From Paramoeba atlantica (lineage: Eukaryota; Discosea), in contig CDRNVI010000009.1 of the NCBI GenBank assembly GCA_977017575.1, positions 248,001-312,000 of the forward strand: a DNA stretch of 64,000 nucleotides, given 5' to 3'. Below are positions 10,824 through 19,870 of the stretch, piece by piece. Below the pieces are notes generated by a model, which was not told the DNA's origin, made no database searches, and saw nothing but the letters and a program-made list of their open reading frames with translations. Every line of letters begins with the position of its first letter. Position 1 is the first letter of the stretch. Position numbers and translations under genes: made by a program.

Positions 10824-11254
10824 CAGAAGCTGCCGAACACCATCCGTGCAAGGCGCGCAGAATCCGATCAGGTCCCGACCTAGCTATTATGTGGCCCCAC
10901 ATGCGTGAGGTTCTCTATGACTTCACTGTGGCACACACATGCTGCAGCAGTTATGCGAAGCAGACAGGCACGTCGCTCATGCAGCAAGTGATTGAGAAGA
11001 AATTCAAGAAGTACGTTTCGGAGAAAGGCGTTGAAAGTGATTTTTTTTGTTGTCTGGCTGCATCAGATTGTGGCCTCTTACCCAATGATACGAAACTGCT
11101 GCTGAAGTCACTAGCACAGCGGGCAAACCTCAAGTTTGAAAATGTGAGAGAGGCTTTCCAATTGGAAATAGAGAAATTATCTGCATACATGTTGGTTTCT
11201 CAGCTCCGAGACTACATTGCCGAGGCGAATTGGGTAGGTGGAATACATCAATAA
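10824..11254 (+). pseudogene. LINE-B 3' fragment: RLE domain and C-terminus
   Basis: A 5'-truncated copy starts at EAAEHHPCKARRIRSGPDL, the last zinc-binding residues followed by the restriction-like endonuclease signature (SGPDLAIMW, then VLYDFTVAH). It runs in one frame to a natural C-terminus (REAFQLEIEKLSAY ... NWVGGIHQ, stop at 11252-11254). It matches the ends of the LINE-B copies at 30960-33545 (minus) and 54826-56301 (plus). It has no RT and so cannot be functional alone. Confidence 0.85.
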
Positions 11255-12265
11255 AAAGATGCACTAAGTCGATTCACAGTACTGCAGAAAACGAAATATC
11301 TGCGACGAAATATCTGTTAAATATTGTATGCAATAGTCTTCTAACCCTCCCATCGGAGAGTCGTCGACGCTTATGAAACAAGGCACTGCCCGGTACCGAA
11401 TATAACAAGGTATTAAATAACTAGGGTGAGTACCATTATGGTTGCTTTCTTTTGTTTTACTTGAGGTCTTCTATTATATGAAAAAAAAAGATATTTTCAG
11501 AGAAAAGGATTTTTTATAGTAAAAAAGTGACGATTTAATTCCAAAAATGCGAGGGAAGACTAGTAATTAGAGAGAGAACAAAAAATCCTTCTTCCTTCTG
11601 CCTATCAGGAGGGATTCCACGTCAAAAACACTGCACCTCGTGGTGGTTATGTTACGTTATACTTGGAATATGTACTGTCCCCTTCAAGGTACCCTTTATC
11701 TTTATTCCCCTGAAATACACGAGCCGCAAAGCGGCCCGAATTTTAGTTTTCTTTTAGTAAAATTCAACGAATTTCGTAATTCTACGTGAGTTATTCTTTA
11801 TGTTAGCTGGTATTAGTTCCTTCAAATAAGCTTAAATTCTTTTATCAAATGAATTTTCCTATTCCGACCGACGAAGAGTGCCTTATTTTCGCTGGATTTA
11901 CGTGCACCATTGTGCAACACTTAATGCATAAAATAGGAGTCGATGACTCATATGGAGTTCTATCTGCATTAAAAGAAAAAAGTGCATTCGACACTGGCTT
12001 TGTACCAGCAGGGTTAAAGGAGACCTGTTCGAGCGAAAGGAAGTAACGCATTACTACCCTTTAGGGACGTTATGCACACTTCCTGTCACACGATCGGGTC
12101 GAATGCACTCCGTAGTGAACTACGGCTTACTTGGGCCCGCAAATTTTATTTTATAAGTACCTAATTTATTGATAAGTACACGTTAACGACCTATGAGATC
12201 GCTGCGCTACATACCGCGTTACATACCGTTACCTGCGCACGCACATACCTACTATTTATCAGGGG
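11255..12265. other. AT-rich region without recognisable genes
   Basis: Holds the probable 3' UTR of the preceding LINE-B fragment and AT-rich DNA. A 65-codon ORF at 11849-12046 (starting MNFPIPTDEECLIFAGF) has no recognisable relatives or supporting signals and I do not call it a gene. A small dyad, GAGCCGCAAAGCGGCCCG, lies near 11710. Confidence 0.4.
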
Positions 12266-12269
12266 CTGG

Positions 12270-12642
12270 ACCCTTATGTAGCACGATCCACCGAGGGTGG
12301 ATTCGTATGTAGCACGATTCACCGAGGGTGGAATCGTATGTAGCACGATCCACCGAGGGTGGACTCCTATGTAGCACGATTCACCGAGGGTGGATTCGTA
12401 TGTAGCACGATCCACCGAGGGTGGATTCGTATGTAGCACGATCCACCGAGGGTGGATTCGTATGTAGCACGATCCACCGAGGGTGGACTCCTATGTAGCA
12501 CGATCCACCGAGGGTGGACTCCTATGTAGCACGATCCACCGAGGGTGGACTCCTATGTAGCACGATCCACCGAGGGTGGACTCCTATGTAGCACGATCCA
12601 CCGAGGGTGGACTCGTATGTAGCACGATCCACCGAGGAAAAA
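12270..12642 (+). repeat. 31-bp palindrome-containing minisatellite
   Basis: About 12 contiguous copies of a 31-base unit reading roughly ATGTAGCACGATCCACCGAG followed by GGTGGATTCGT. Each unit contains the dyad TCCACCGAGGGTGGA (6-bp arms around GAG). Variation is confined mainly to the ATTCGT/ACTCCT end. There are no unique spacers, so it is not a CRISPR array. It directly precedes the ATG-containing proline-rich ORF at 12657. Confidence 0.9.
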
Positions 12643-12656
12643 AAATCTTACTTTTC

Positions 12657-13223
12657 ATGGGGATGTTTACCCGCAGCCGGGCGAAAGACACGGGAGTAGC
12701 TCCCGTCGTGCAGCCTCTACCGCCGTCCCGCCGAAGGAAGAAACCGCCCGAGGAACGACCTCCAGTGGCACCGCCGTCGCCGCCGCCGTCGCCGCCAAGC
12801 GGGAGCCGCCAAGTCACTAATGCAACCCAAACGCCGCATCCCACCGCCATCTCACCACATTCGCGACTGACGCCACATCCCCTGGATGAATCGGTTCACG
12901 ATCCGATCGCCTCCTCTATGCCACGTTTGCCATCGCCCTTGTCACCGCCTGAGTCACTGTCCAAGCCATCGGGACTTCCTCCACCACCCGCTTCGCCGTC
13001 GCCCTCCCCTGGACGAAGCGCGTCAACTCTGTCTACAGGTTTTTCTTCACGGCCGTCCTCACCTCAACGACCTCGCTCGCCACCTCTGCCGGTAACACCG
13101 CCGGACTCCCCGAAAGCGAAACAAAAAAATGCGAAGTCGGAGTGTACAGTCAAAATTAAGTGCCATTCTCTCTTCGGATTTCTTCAACCGTCGTCACAAA
13201 AAGCTAAATCTTGTCCAACATAG
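12657..13223 (+). pseudogene. Proline-rich ORF, possible gag-like N-terminus
   Basis: From the ATG at 12657 the frame begins MGMFTRSRAKDTGVAPVV and continues through a Pro/Ser/Arg-rich low-complexity region. The MxTRSR-type start resembles Y1 gag (MVSTRARSREEEAPVV), so this may be the head of a YR-element gag or of a LINE ORF. Near 13125 an A run seems to cause a frameshift, with a more plausible continuation in the frame ending just before the solo repeat at 13284 (KLNLVQHSMPQDDSPI). No enzymatic motif is visible. Confidence 0.4.
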
Positions 13224-13283
13224 CATGCCACAAGACGACAGCCCAATAATTCGCCACCCACAGGGTTGCATCAAGATGAAAAA

Positions 13284-13735
13284 GAAATCCACACCGAGGG
13301 GCCGCACAGGACATAAAAGAAAATAACTATAAAGATGAAATAATAATTTATTTTCAAATGAGTTCACCTATTCACATCATATACATGAAAAACAAATTGA
13401 AACGTATGTAGCTTCTACATCATCTTAACAAAATAGGCCTTTCAAAAAAACAATATAAATTTATAATATATCACTATGTTAGCGGGTTGCACCCGCCAAA
13501 CCCGGCGGCTATAGGATGAGGGTTTGGTGGGTGGGACAAAAAACGCGTAAAGGAAATAGATTCTACAAGTAAGTAATCAGTAAATATGTAAATTTCCAGA
13601 ATACGTATTGTAGCTTTTATACATGATTCAATTACAACCCCCTTTGGGGGCAAAGCACAATGAAAATTATAACCCCCTTCCGGGGCATTGGACCCGATAT
13701 TAGCCCCTCGGCTAAATTTCCATGCGTAGACTTCT
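13284..13735 (-). mobile_element. Solo A-B repeat (SIRE-like) of a YR retroelement, second family
   Basis: Read on the minus strand it starts near AAGTCTACGCATGG, contains AAATTTAGCCGAGGGGCTAA, and ends CCCCTCGGTGTGGATTTC. The same landmarks bound the A and B repeats of Y3 (AAATTTAGCCGAGGGGCTG at the A start; CCCCTCGGCGTGGATTTC at the B end), but the interior differs. It is therefore a solo A-B remnant of a related but distinct family. It splits the 12.7-19.2 kb gene region. Confidence 0.65.
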
Positions 13736-13903
13736 AAAACACAGCTAGAGAAACAGTTTTCACTAAGAGTAGCAAAGAACCGACCTACGCACAAGCAGCC
13801 ACCCCTCCACCGAAAGAGCCCACTACTCTTGACGAGCTCGTGTTAAGACCATTAAATCCATCGGCGGTAGCGAGAGACAATCTCCGCAAGAAAATTATGG
13901 AAC
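13736..13903 (+). pseudogene. Fragment of an interrupted gene, upstream of Y1
   Basis: The open frame contains TPPPKEPTTLDELVLRPLNP then SAVARDNLRKKIM and breaks off at the A1 repeat of Y1. The frame appears to resume at 18822 (QINETSDKENSEQN). I do not recognise the protein. It could be a LINE ORF N-terminus or a host gene. Confidence 0.4.
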
Positions 13904-14035
13904 TGAGACTTTAAGGATAATAATTCACCGAAGTGGGAAATATAGAATGTCAGTGACTAATTGTATTATAAAATGATACTTTTCGTCGTATAGCAATTTT
14001 TCTTGTTTTCCTACTGTAATACTACATTTTTTGGG
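13904..14035 (+). repeat. A1 repeat of Y1
   Basis: Starts TGAGACTTTAAGG and ends TACATTTTTTGGG. It matches 18488-18619 over its full length. The gag ATG follows immediately at 14036. It may contain the trans-splice acceptor for the element mRNA (candidate TATAG at about 13992, or further downstream). Confidence 0.9.
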
Positions 14036-15346
14036 ATGGTATCTACACGGGCGCGCTCACGCGAGGAAGAAGCTCCCGTGGTTTTTCAAACTCCAGGTCG
14101 GGACGATCCTGTAGAAAGTGTGGACTCGTTGGAATGCACCAGTGATATACCCACCAGAGTAAGTCGTCTTGACCAATCGCTAGAAAATTTAACATCGCGA
14201 ATGGCGATTGTTCAAGAAGATGTGCGCCGAACCATCCGACAAGATGTGCAGGAAGTGTTGAGAAAAGAGTTACAAGGGATAGTGCGCGACGAAATGAAGG
14301 CTTTTCAGTCTCGTTCCTCGTCGGCGGAACCTCCCTCTACACAAGCAGTGCCACATTCAACTTTTCCCTTCTCAGTTCGGAAAGATCGCCAAGACATGAC
14401 AAATACTTTTCGTTGTTGCGTGGACAGTGCTACCAATGCGTTGTACGCAAGCTTACCTGTCATCAAGCCAGAAAATCTTTCTTCTAAGGTGCAGGAGATC
14501 TTGGACAAGATTGCACGATATGACTTGGAGGTAGAAGTAACTTGGTTTGCGGCCACAAGTTCTCCAAGCGAAGCAACAACATGGCGCGGTATTCCGATAG
14601 AAGAAGGTGAATTTGAAGAGCAGAAAACTGTCGTTATTAGCTATAATGTGGGAAACTACCACCTTCCTAATCCCAAACTCAATTACACGAGAATCGAGAT
14701 TGTGAAAGCGGAACCAGCTATGCCGGATCGATTGGAACCTTGTGAAACAAATGCTGATGAAACAATTCCAGAAGCCGACGAATTTAAAGTACGCGATGTC
14801 CGAACGTGGAACAAATACATTGCGACGGATAGCGAGTTCGGGGTTGATTTTCTTCTTTTGCGTATTCGAACCGCCCTGGCACTTCCAAATCCTTTACCGC
14901 CAAATTTGCAACCAATGTGGGATGTAATGCAGCATTGGGTAGACGACGTTAAAGCAAGAGGTGGAATTGACCCAGAGAATGTGGCACAAGTTCAAACAGG
15001 GCAAAGAGCGTTGGACGATCTTCGCATGCAGCAGGGTGTTTATCGCGGAGCCGATCCACGATATCTTCGAATGATCTACGAGGTGAACAAAGACCCGGCG
15101 GATGTGATCGGGAATGGCATAGAACACAGTGTCAACTACCAGCGAAAAGTAGTTGCGCGACGTGGGGGATACGGTCGTGCCACTTATCCTAGTGCAAATT
15201 TCGGAAGAGGACATGGTATGACTCGAGGTCGTGGGTTCAGGCCAAGCGAACCTTATCGCCCAAATTACACCTCGGACAATAACAGAAAGACCCAGTACTC
15301 ACCCACATCGGATTTCTCCGCGGGGGGCGCTGGCCGCCGAATGTGA
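14036..15346 (+). CDS. Gag-like protein of Y1
   Basis: A 436-aa ORF starts at the ATG directly after A1 (an upstream TTG in frame is not needed). Visible parts: a basic start (MVSTRARSREEE); a predicted coiled coil at about residues 40-90 (RLDQSLENLTSRMAIV, then VLRKELQGIVRDEMKAF); a globular middle; and a long Arg/Gly/Tyr-rich C-terminus (ARRGGYGRA, FGRGHGMTRGRGF) suited to RNA binding. There is no CCHC knuckle, unlike the gags of Y2 and Y3. It ends in ATGTGA at 15341-15346, overlapping the start of the RT frame. A nucleocapsid role is inferred from position. Confidence 0.7.
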   Translation: MVSTRARSREEEAPVVFQTPGRDDPVESVDSLECTSDIPTRVSRLDQSLENLTSRMAIVQEDVRRTIRQDVQEVLRKELQGIVRDEMKAFQSRSSSAEPPSTQAVPHSTFPFSVRKDRQDMTNTFRCCVDSATNALYASLPVIKPENLSSKVQEILDKIARYDLEVEVTWFAATSSPSEATTWRGIPIEEGEFEEQKTVVISYNVGNYHLPNPKLNYTRIEIVKAEPAMPDRLEPCETNADETIPEADEFKVRDVRTWNKYIATDSEFGVDFLLLRIRTALALPNPLPPNLQPMWDVMQHWVDDVKARGGIDPENVAQVQTGQRALDDLRMQQGVYRGADPRYLRMIYEVNKDPADVIGNGIEHSVNYQRKVVARRGGYGRATYPSANFGRGHGMTRGRGFRPSEPYRPNYTSDNNRKTQYSPTSDFSAGGAGRRM

Positions 15347-18288
15347 CTCCCAGTAGTCCACCCCCTCCAAAGCCAGTTAAAAACAAAACATATAAAAGTT
15401 CAAAATCAGTCTCTATACAAACTTCCTTTGCCGGTGAAAATAGCATTATCATGCCAGAAAAGCAGAATTCAAAGTCAGCAACAGATACTAAAAACAAAAA
15501 TTTCAGTACAAAATTGCAAGTCAGTAAAAATAAAAACAAAAATTTCACTTCAAACTCGGAAACAATACAAAAGCAAGTCAAAGACGAACACCATAGCGAA
15601 AAATACCGGAAACCTCGCTCCAAAGCAGAAGACCAAGAAGCCAAACGTTCGCCCCAAGACCACAAACGTGAACAATACAGTGTGGAAGAAATCTCCAGTC
15701 ACGAAGAATGCGATATCACAGGTCACCCAAAGATGCGGTGGTACGATCAGCGAAACAAATATGCGAACGTCTGGAATCCAAACAGCCTCGTCCGACTTTA
15801 TCCTCAACAACGTATTGCAGGTCACGAATCCGGAAATCAGAGAGGAAATACGCGGAATATGGGCCACCTCAACATGGAATACGAGGGCACGCCTGATTTT
15901 GGACATGTGGCGCCGCAGATTGCCGCTCACGGACCAGGGTGTGGTCCTGTATATCATACGAATACATACCACCATTCAAACCAAATTGGTATACCTGCGA
16001 CATTTGATTTCGGTACTCCGCCGACTGCGCAGACCTACAACTCAGACAGAAATGTATTCGAAGGCATTGGTCAGGCGTGGGGCGGTTATCCCTCGGAGAC
16101 AAGCAGCGCCGATGAATCGTCAAGCTATAGAACGGCTTACACCGATCATGTCAAAGGAGATGGCTGCTGTAATGCATTTAGCGTTCAAAACGGCTTCGCG
16201 GGTTGGCGAGGTTTGCAATCTTGTGGGTCGAGATTTTGTGGTCAGAACTCCGAACAGAATAGTTATCAATTGGGGTGCGAAAACCAAGACTACCAAAGAG
16301 CAGCCTTTTCGACCGGACAACATGGTTGTTATCGAAGGCCCGAGTACGACCCTTATTTACAACCATGTGAAGAATATAAAATCGAACCAGAAAATCAGTA
16401 CACTTACAACCACCAGTATTTCCCGTTTCCTCAAACATCACATGGGTCTCCAGTACACATCCCATTCCCTCAAACATGGAGCCATCACCAGTCTAATGCA
16501 CCACGTAGCTACGGGGCACCAGTCCCTCGAACAAGTCATGAGGCTCTCTCATCACAAGCAGGTGGCAACACTTTTGAGATACGCGGGGCCCAGCGAAGTG
16601 ACGGCACTTGCACTCGGAACTCAAAATACCACGCGAAGACTATAAATAAACCGAACAATTTGATGAATGGAGATTGGATTGCTTTGAATGAAAGCCTATT
16701 ACCGGCACAGAAAAGAACGTTAAGTAGAATGCATCGGCGAACAAAACTCTCAACAAGAGAACAGAGGGACACTGTACCTCTGCATGTTACCGAGGTTTCA
16801 GCTATTCAGCTAGAGAAGGTAAGAGCTTTAATGAATTCGCAGACAAAAGAGCGTTTCGATGACGTATGGAATCAACTCATAAACCCCCAAATACCAGTTC
16901 CGAAAATACAACCAGCCTCGAAAACGACTATTTCACAAAATGACATAGATCAATTGACCAAATGTGGAATAATCAAAAGTGTAGCTGAAGAAAGGCTGAA
17001 AATGAGCCCAACCAAAGGCACGATTGTCCCATTTACGACGCTAGAATATCGCGACGAAAAGCCACGTCGACGATTCATCTGTTGGCCAACTGCTCATAAT
17101 TACGCTCTTCACGACGCATATGAGGCCCAAGTACCAATTTCACAGCCCTCTACGTACGTGGATGCAGTGCAATACGATGCGGCAGTTAAGCGCGATCTGC
17201 GATGTGGATTCTACCAGATCGAACTACCGGAGGCATGTCGATGTTTCTACCGTTTTGTTTACCAAAACAACGTGTATGAATTGAACCGCATGCCGATGGG
17301 GCATGTGTGTGCACCGGAGATACAACAAACAATTACAGCTGTTATCGCGGGGGATTCTTCATACTGTAACGAGCACACTCAGAACGTAAGATTCGGATAT
17401 CCGGGAAGAATAGACACGTACATTGATGGGTTTCGATTTTCGGGAACTCACGCTGCATGCAGGGATTACGAAATTTGGATGGAAAAGCGTGCCAAAGCGT
17501 TGAAAGCAACTTTCAAAGATTCTGATTCTATGCGGGGAAAACAGTACACATTTGTAGGTATTGATTTCGACCACGAGTGTAAAAAATATCGTCTTTCCAA
17601 AAGTTTCGTACAAAAGATACCGCGCAATATTGAGAATATTATTCTCATGCATGAGCTGGAAACGTTAACAGCACGGCCAGTGTACGGCGCGTCAGTTCTG
17701 CGAACGAATCTTCCACGTTATTATTGGGTTATAAAGTACGTTCGAAGACGACTTTCGAAATTAAACAAGGGACAAATATCAGACACTACTGAATTATCGC
17801 TTCCTCCCACCATATATAACGATCTACAGATGTGGATGAATGAAATAAAAGCAAATCAATGGCAGGAATATGTGTCAGTCAGCGAAGACGAAGCGTCGTC
17901 CGCAGTTATGTATACCGATGCATCTGAAGCGGGTTGGGGAGGAGTACTGTTTTTGCCAACCGGCGAGGTGTTAGCGACAGGAGCCGCCTGGGATTATAAA
18001 ATAGAAATAAATTTTGCTGAGGCTTTGGCTGTAGAGCGTGCCTTCCTCGCTTTTGAACAACATTGGCCCAAAATAACGAACATTCGACTCATGTTGGACA
18101 ATTCGAGCGTTATAGCCTCTCTCAGAAAGGAGTGGGCTGAGTCCTCTGCGTTGGCTGAAGTGTTGACGCGACTTCTTCCGTTCTTCCACGAGTATCGCCT
18201 GCGAGTAACCCCATATTATGTTCATACATCAGAGAACATCGCAGACCCTTGGAGCCGGAACCGTTATGGTACGTGGCGAGAGGGTTAA
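15343..18288 (+). CDS. Reverse transcriptase-RNase H of Y1 (N-terminal part overlaps YR)
   Basis: A 981-codon open frame. Residues 1 to about 430 overlap gag's stop and the YR gene and are low-complexity (Asn, Gln, His, Tyr, Gly). Conserved sequence begins at about residue 470 (VPLHVTEVSAIQLEKVRALM). RT motif A is KRDLRCGFYQIEL (Asp618), B is RMPMGHVCAPEIQ, and C is TYIDGFRFSG (Tyr693, Asp695, Gly696 where YxDD is expected). RNase H follows with YTDASEAGWGG (Asp859), AEALAVERA, LDNSS and IADPWSRN. The start may be GTG at 15343 or internal; the protein could arise by frameshifting, re-initiation or a separate trans-spliced mRNA. Confidence 0.8.
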   Translation: MTPSSPPPPKPVKNKTYKSSKSVSIQTSFAGENSIIMPEKQNSKSATDTKNKNFSTKLQVSKNKNKNFTSNSETIQKQVKDEHHSEKYRKPRSKAEDQEAKRSPQDHKREQYSVEEISSHEECDITGHPKMRWYDQRNKYANVWNPNSLVRLYPQQRIAGHESGNQRGNTRNMGHLNMEYEGTPDFGHVAPQIAAHGPGCGPVYHTNTYHHSNQIGIPATFDFGTPPTAQTYNSDRNVFEGIGQAWGGYPSETSSADESSSYRTAYTDHVKGDGCCNAFSVQNGFAGWRGLQSCGSRFCGQNSEQNSYQLGCENQDYQRAAFSTGQHGCYRRPEYDPYLQPCEEYKIEPENQYTYNHQYFPFPQTSHGSPVHIPFPQTWSHHQSNAPRSYGAPVPRTSHEALSSQAGGNTFEIRGAQRSDGTCTRNSKYHAKTINKPNNLMNGDWIALNESLLPAQKRTLSRMHRRTKLSTREQRDTVPLHVTEVSAIQLEKVRALMNSQTKERFDDVWNQLINPQIPVPKIQPASKTTISQNDIDQLTKCGIIKSVAEERLKMSPTKGTIVPFTTLEYRDEKPRRRFICWPTAHNYALHDAYEAQVPISQPSTYVDAVQYDAAVKRDLRCGFYQIELPEACRCFYRFVYQNNVYELNRMPMGHVCAPEIQQTITAVIAGDSSYCNEHTQNVRFGYPGRIDTYIDGFRFSGTHAACRDYEIWMEKRAKALKATFKDSDSMRGKQYTFVGIDFDHECKKYRLSKSFVQKIPRNIENIILMHELETLTARPVYGASVLRTNLPRYYWVIKYVRRRLSKLNKGQISDTTELSLPPTIYNDLQMWMNEIKANQWQEYVSVSEDEASSAVMYTDASEAGWGGVLFLPTGEVLATGAAWDYKIEINFAEALAVERAFLAFEQHWPKITNIRLMLDNSSVIASLRKEWAESSALAEVLTRLLPFFHEYRLRVTPYYVHTSENIADPWSRNRYGTWREG
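15428..16645 (+). CDS. Tyrosine recombinase of Y1
   Basis: The frame is open for 405 codons, with its first ATG well inside (MRTSGIQTAS), so the start is uncertain. The C-terminal catalytic domain shows TASRVGEVCNL (first Arg), SHSLKHGAIT (the HxxR box, here with Lys), RLSHHK (third His) and TLLRYAGPSE (nucleophilic Tyr). The whole gene lies inside the RT frame in another phase. By family knowledge it integrates circular cDNA into a short matching target without target duplication. Confidence 0.8.
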   Translation: MPVKIALSCQKSRIQSQQQILKTKISVQNCKSVKIKTKISLQTRKQYKSKSKTNTIAKNTGNLAPKQKTKKPNVRPKTTNVNNTVWKKSPVTKNAISQVTQRCGGTISETNMRTSGIQTASSDFILNNVLQVTNPEIREEIRGIWATSTWNTRARLILDMWRRRLPLTDQGVVLYIIRIHTTIQTKLVYLRHLISVLRRLRRPTTQTEMYSKALVRRGAVIPRRQAAPMNRQAIERLTPIMSKEMAAVMHLAFKTASRVGEVCNLVGRDFVVRTPNRIVINWGAKTKTTKEQPFRPDNMVVIEGPSTTLIYNHVKNIKSNQKISTLTTTSISRFLKHHMGLQYTSHSLKHGAITSLMHHVATGHQSLEQVMRLSHHKQVATLLRYAGPSEVTALALGTQNTTRRL

Positions 18289-18309
18289 AGTTGACTAGCG
18301 AGTGGGTGG

Positions 18310-18821
18310 GTGCCGGCGATCACCCATTCGTTAGTTCAATAGCAAGTGATATGTTTTTCGGATTAAGATAGTTCCATTTTGAATGATATAAGATAAAAGG
18401 AAACTTTTAGATCAATATGCACAATTACATTTACATCTATAGAATCGGTTTCACTTTTAGTAAACGTTTTCCTCCGTAGATGAATTATGAGACTTTAAGG
18501 ATAATAATTCACCGAAGTGGGAAATATAGAATGTCAGTGACTAATTGTATTATAAAATGATACTTTTCGTCGTATAGCAATTTTTCTTGTTTTCCTACTG
18601 TAATACTACATTTTTTGGGCCCGCCCGCCTCCCCACACCGTGTGCCGGCGATCACCCATTCGTTAGTTCAATAGCAAGTGATATGTTTTTCGGATTAAGA
18701 TAGTTCCATTTTGAATGATATAAGATAAAAGGAAACTTTTAGATCAATATGCACAATTACATTTACATCTATAGAATCGGTTTCACTTTTAGTAAACGTT
18801 TTCCTCCGTAGATGAATTATG
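18310..18821 (+). repeat. B1-A2-B2 terminal repeats of Y1
   Basis: B1 18310-18489 and B2 18642-18821 both run from GTGCCGGCGATCACCCATTC to GATGAATTATG. A2 18488-18619 lies between them and repeats A1. A C-rich linker (18620-18641) separates A2 and B2. This arrangement permits circle formation and restoration of termini without LTRs. Confidence 0.9.
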
Positions 18822-19376
18822 CAAATAAACGAAACTAGCGACAAGGAAAATTCAGAACAGAATGTAAGAGCACAAGCCATCGCACTGCACGGGCACGGGG
18901 GTGATTCGAATAATAACGAGCATATCATGCGCCTTGAAAAACTATACGGGGACTCAACGCCTACGAAGCATACATCAGATAGTCAATCGGTAGTAGCATC
19001 ACCAACACCATCCCCAGCCCAGGTTGAATTCCATGTATGCGAGTCTCCTACGCCCAAAGACTACACTCCCCAAAGACTACCCTCGCCACCTATTCCCGTA
19101 GACATTGAAGTCTCAAACGAAAGCAGATCTTCCATCATTTATTGTGAGAAGAGCGACAACGATACATATGTGAAAAACATCCTCCAGCGCGATAAAACCA
19201 GAAGTGCAATTTCCACTTACATCAGCATAATTTTATCTTTTAACAATTCCCATCTGAATTTGCTCGCAGCACAATTATACTTTCAATTCATGTTTTCCTT
19301 TATTTCTGACAGGTACAAAGTCCGAGTATATTTCCAAGAGTTTTTAGAAATATTTCCTATTGCTTACCAAGATTAG
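18822..19376 (+). pseudogene. Continuation of the gene interrupted by Y1
   Basis: The frame opens with QINETSDKENSEQNVRAQ directly after B2 and continues with Ser/Pro/Thr-rich sequence (SPTPSPAQVEFHVCESP) to about 19190, after which the composition becomes AT-rich. With 13736-13903 it appears to be one coding region split by Y1. Function unknown. Confidence 0.4.
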
Positions 19377-19700
19377 TTTTATACACCCACGTACTCAAAT
19401 CTTGTTGCTGGAGCAAGAAACTGTTTCAGCTGAGAAGACACTACGGCTCCATTCAATTCTTGAAGTTGGAGAGCAAAGTCCTCAAGCACCATCTCACGCT
19501 CCGCGCCCGACATGTCAGCGAGAGTGTTCAGCAGAAGCTTCGTGTACGCGTGCATCGCCCCGCCGGACAGGACGGGGATGCACACAAACTGATTGGATGG
19601 GATGTCATCTAAGAAAGTTATCCTTGAAGAAATTTATCACAGCATAATTTTATCTTTGCAGAAATTTATCGCAGCATAATTTTATCTTTTCAGAATTTTT
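19224..19700 (+). repeat. CAGCATAATTTTATCTTT repeats flanking the LINE-B2 fragment
   Basis: The word occurs at about 19224, 19632 and 19671, each followed by A/T-rich sequence. The first copy lies left of the LINE-B2 fragment and two lie right of it. Confidence 0.6.
19379..19620 (-). pseudogene. LINE-B2 C-terminal fragment
   Basis: The minus-strand frame reads FVCIPVLSGGAMHAYTKLLL then LQLQELNGAVVSSQLKQFL. It matches the C-terminal part after the RLE core of two other minus-strand fragments here (54566-54835 with CIPMLSGGALHSGTK; 57704-58100 with CLPVLSSGSLHARTREL). It is bounded on both sides by CAGCATAATTTTATCTTT (19224 and 19632), suggesting insertion within a repeat. Confidence 0.7.
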
Positions 19701-19870
19701 ATCGTAGTAGAATTTCATCGCAACGAAATTATCTCAGCAAAACTAGAAAAAGAAGTTAGCATAAATAATGATCGCAGGCACCGCAGACCTGAATATCAAG
19801 AACACCATGTGCAGTGTTGTATTTTGATTTTTGAGGTGACATGCGTCACGCAAGAGACGTGCACTCCTCA

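Larger units (their letters stand above)
13904..18821 (+). mobile_element. Y1, structurally complete VIPER-like YR retroelement
   Basis: Plan: A1 (13904-14035), gag, YR, RT-RNase H, B1 (18310-18489), A2 (18488-18619), a 22-bp linker, B2 (18642-18821). These split direct repeats (A1...B1A2B2) are diagnostic of Ngaro/VIPER-type tyrosine-recombinase elements, and the gag-YR-RT order is VIPER-like. The insertion point ATTATG in the flanking gene matches the B end (GAATTATG). All three frames are open and the repeat copies look nearly identical, so the insertion is probably young and could be active. Confidence 0.88.

Noticed and set aside
12270..12642. Possible CRISPR array
   Set aside because: The 31-bp units are contiguous without unique spacers, no cas genes are near, and the context is eukaryotic.
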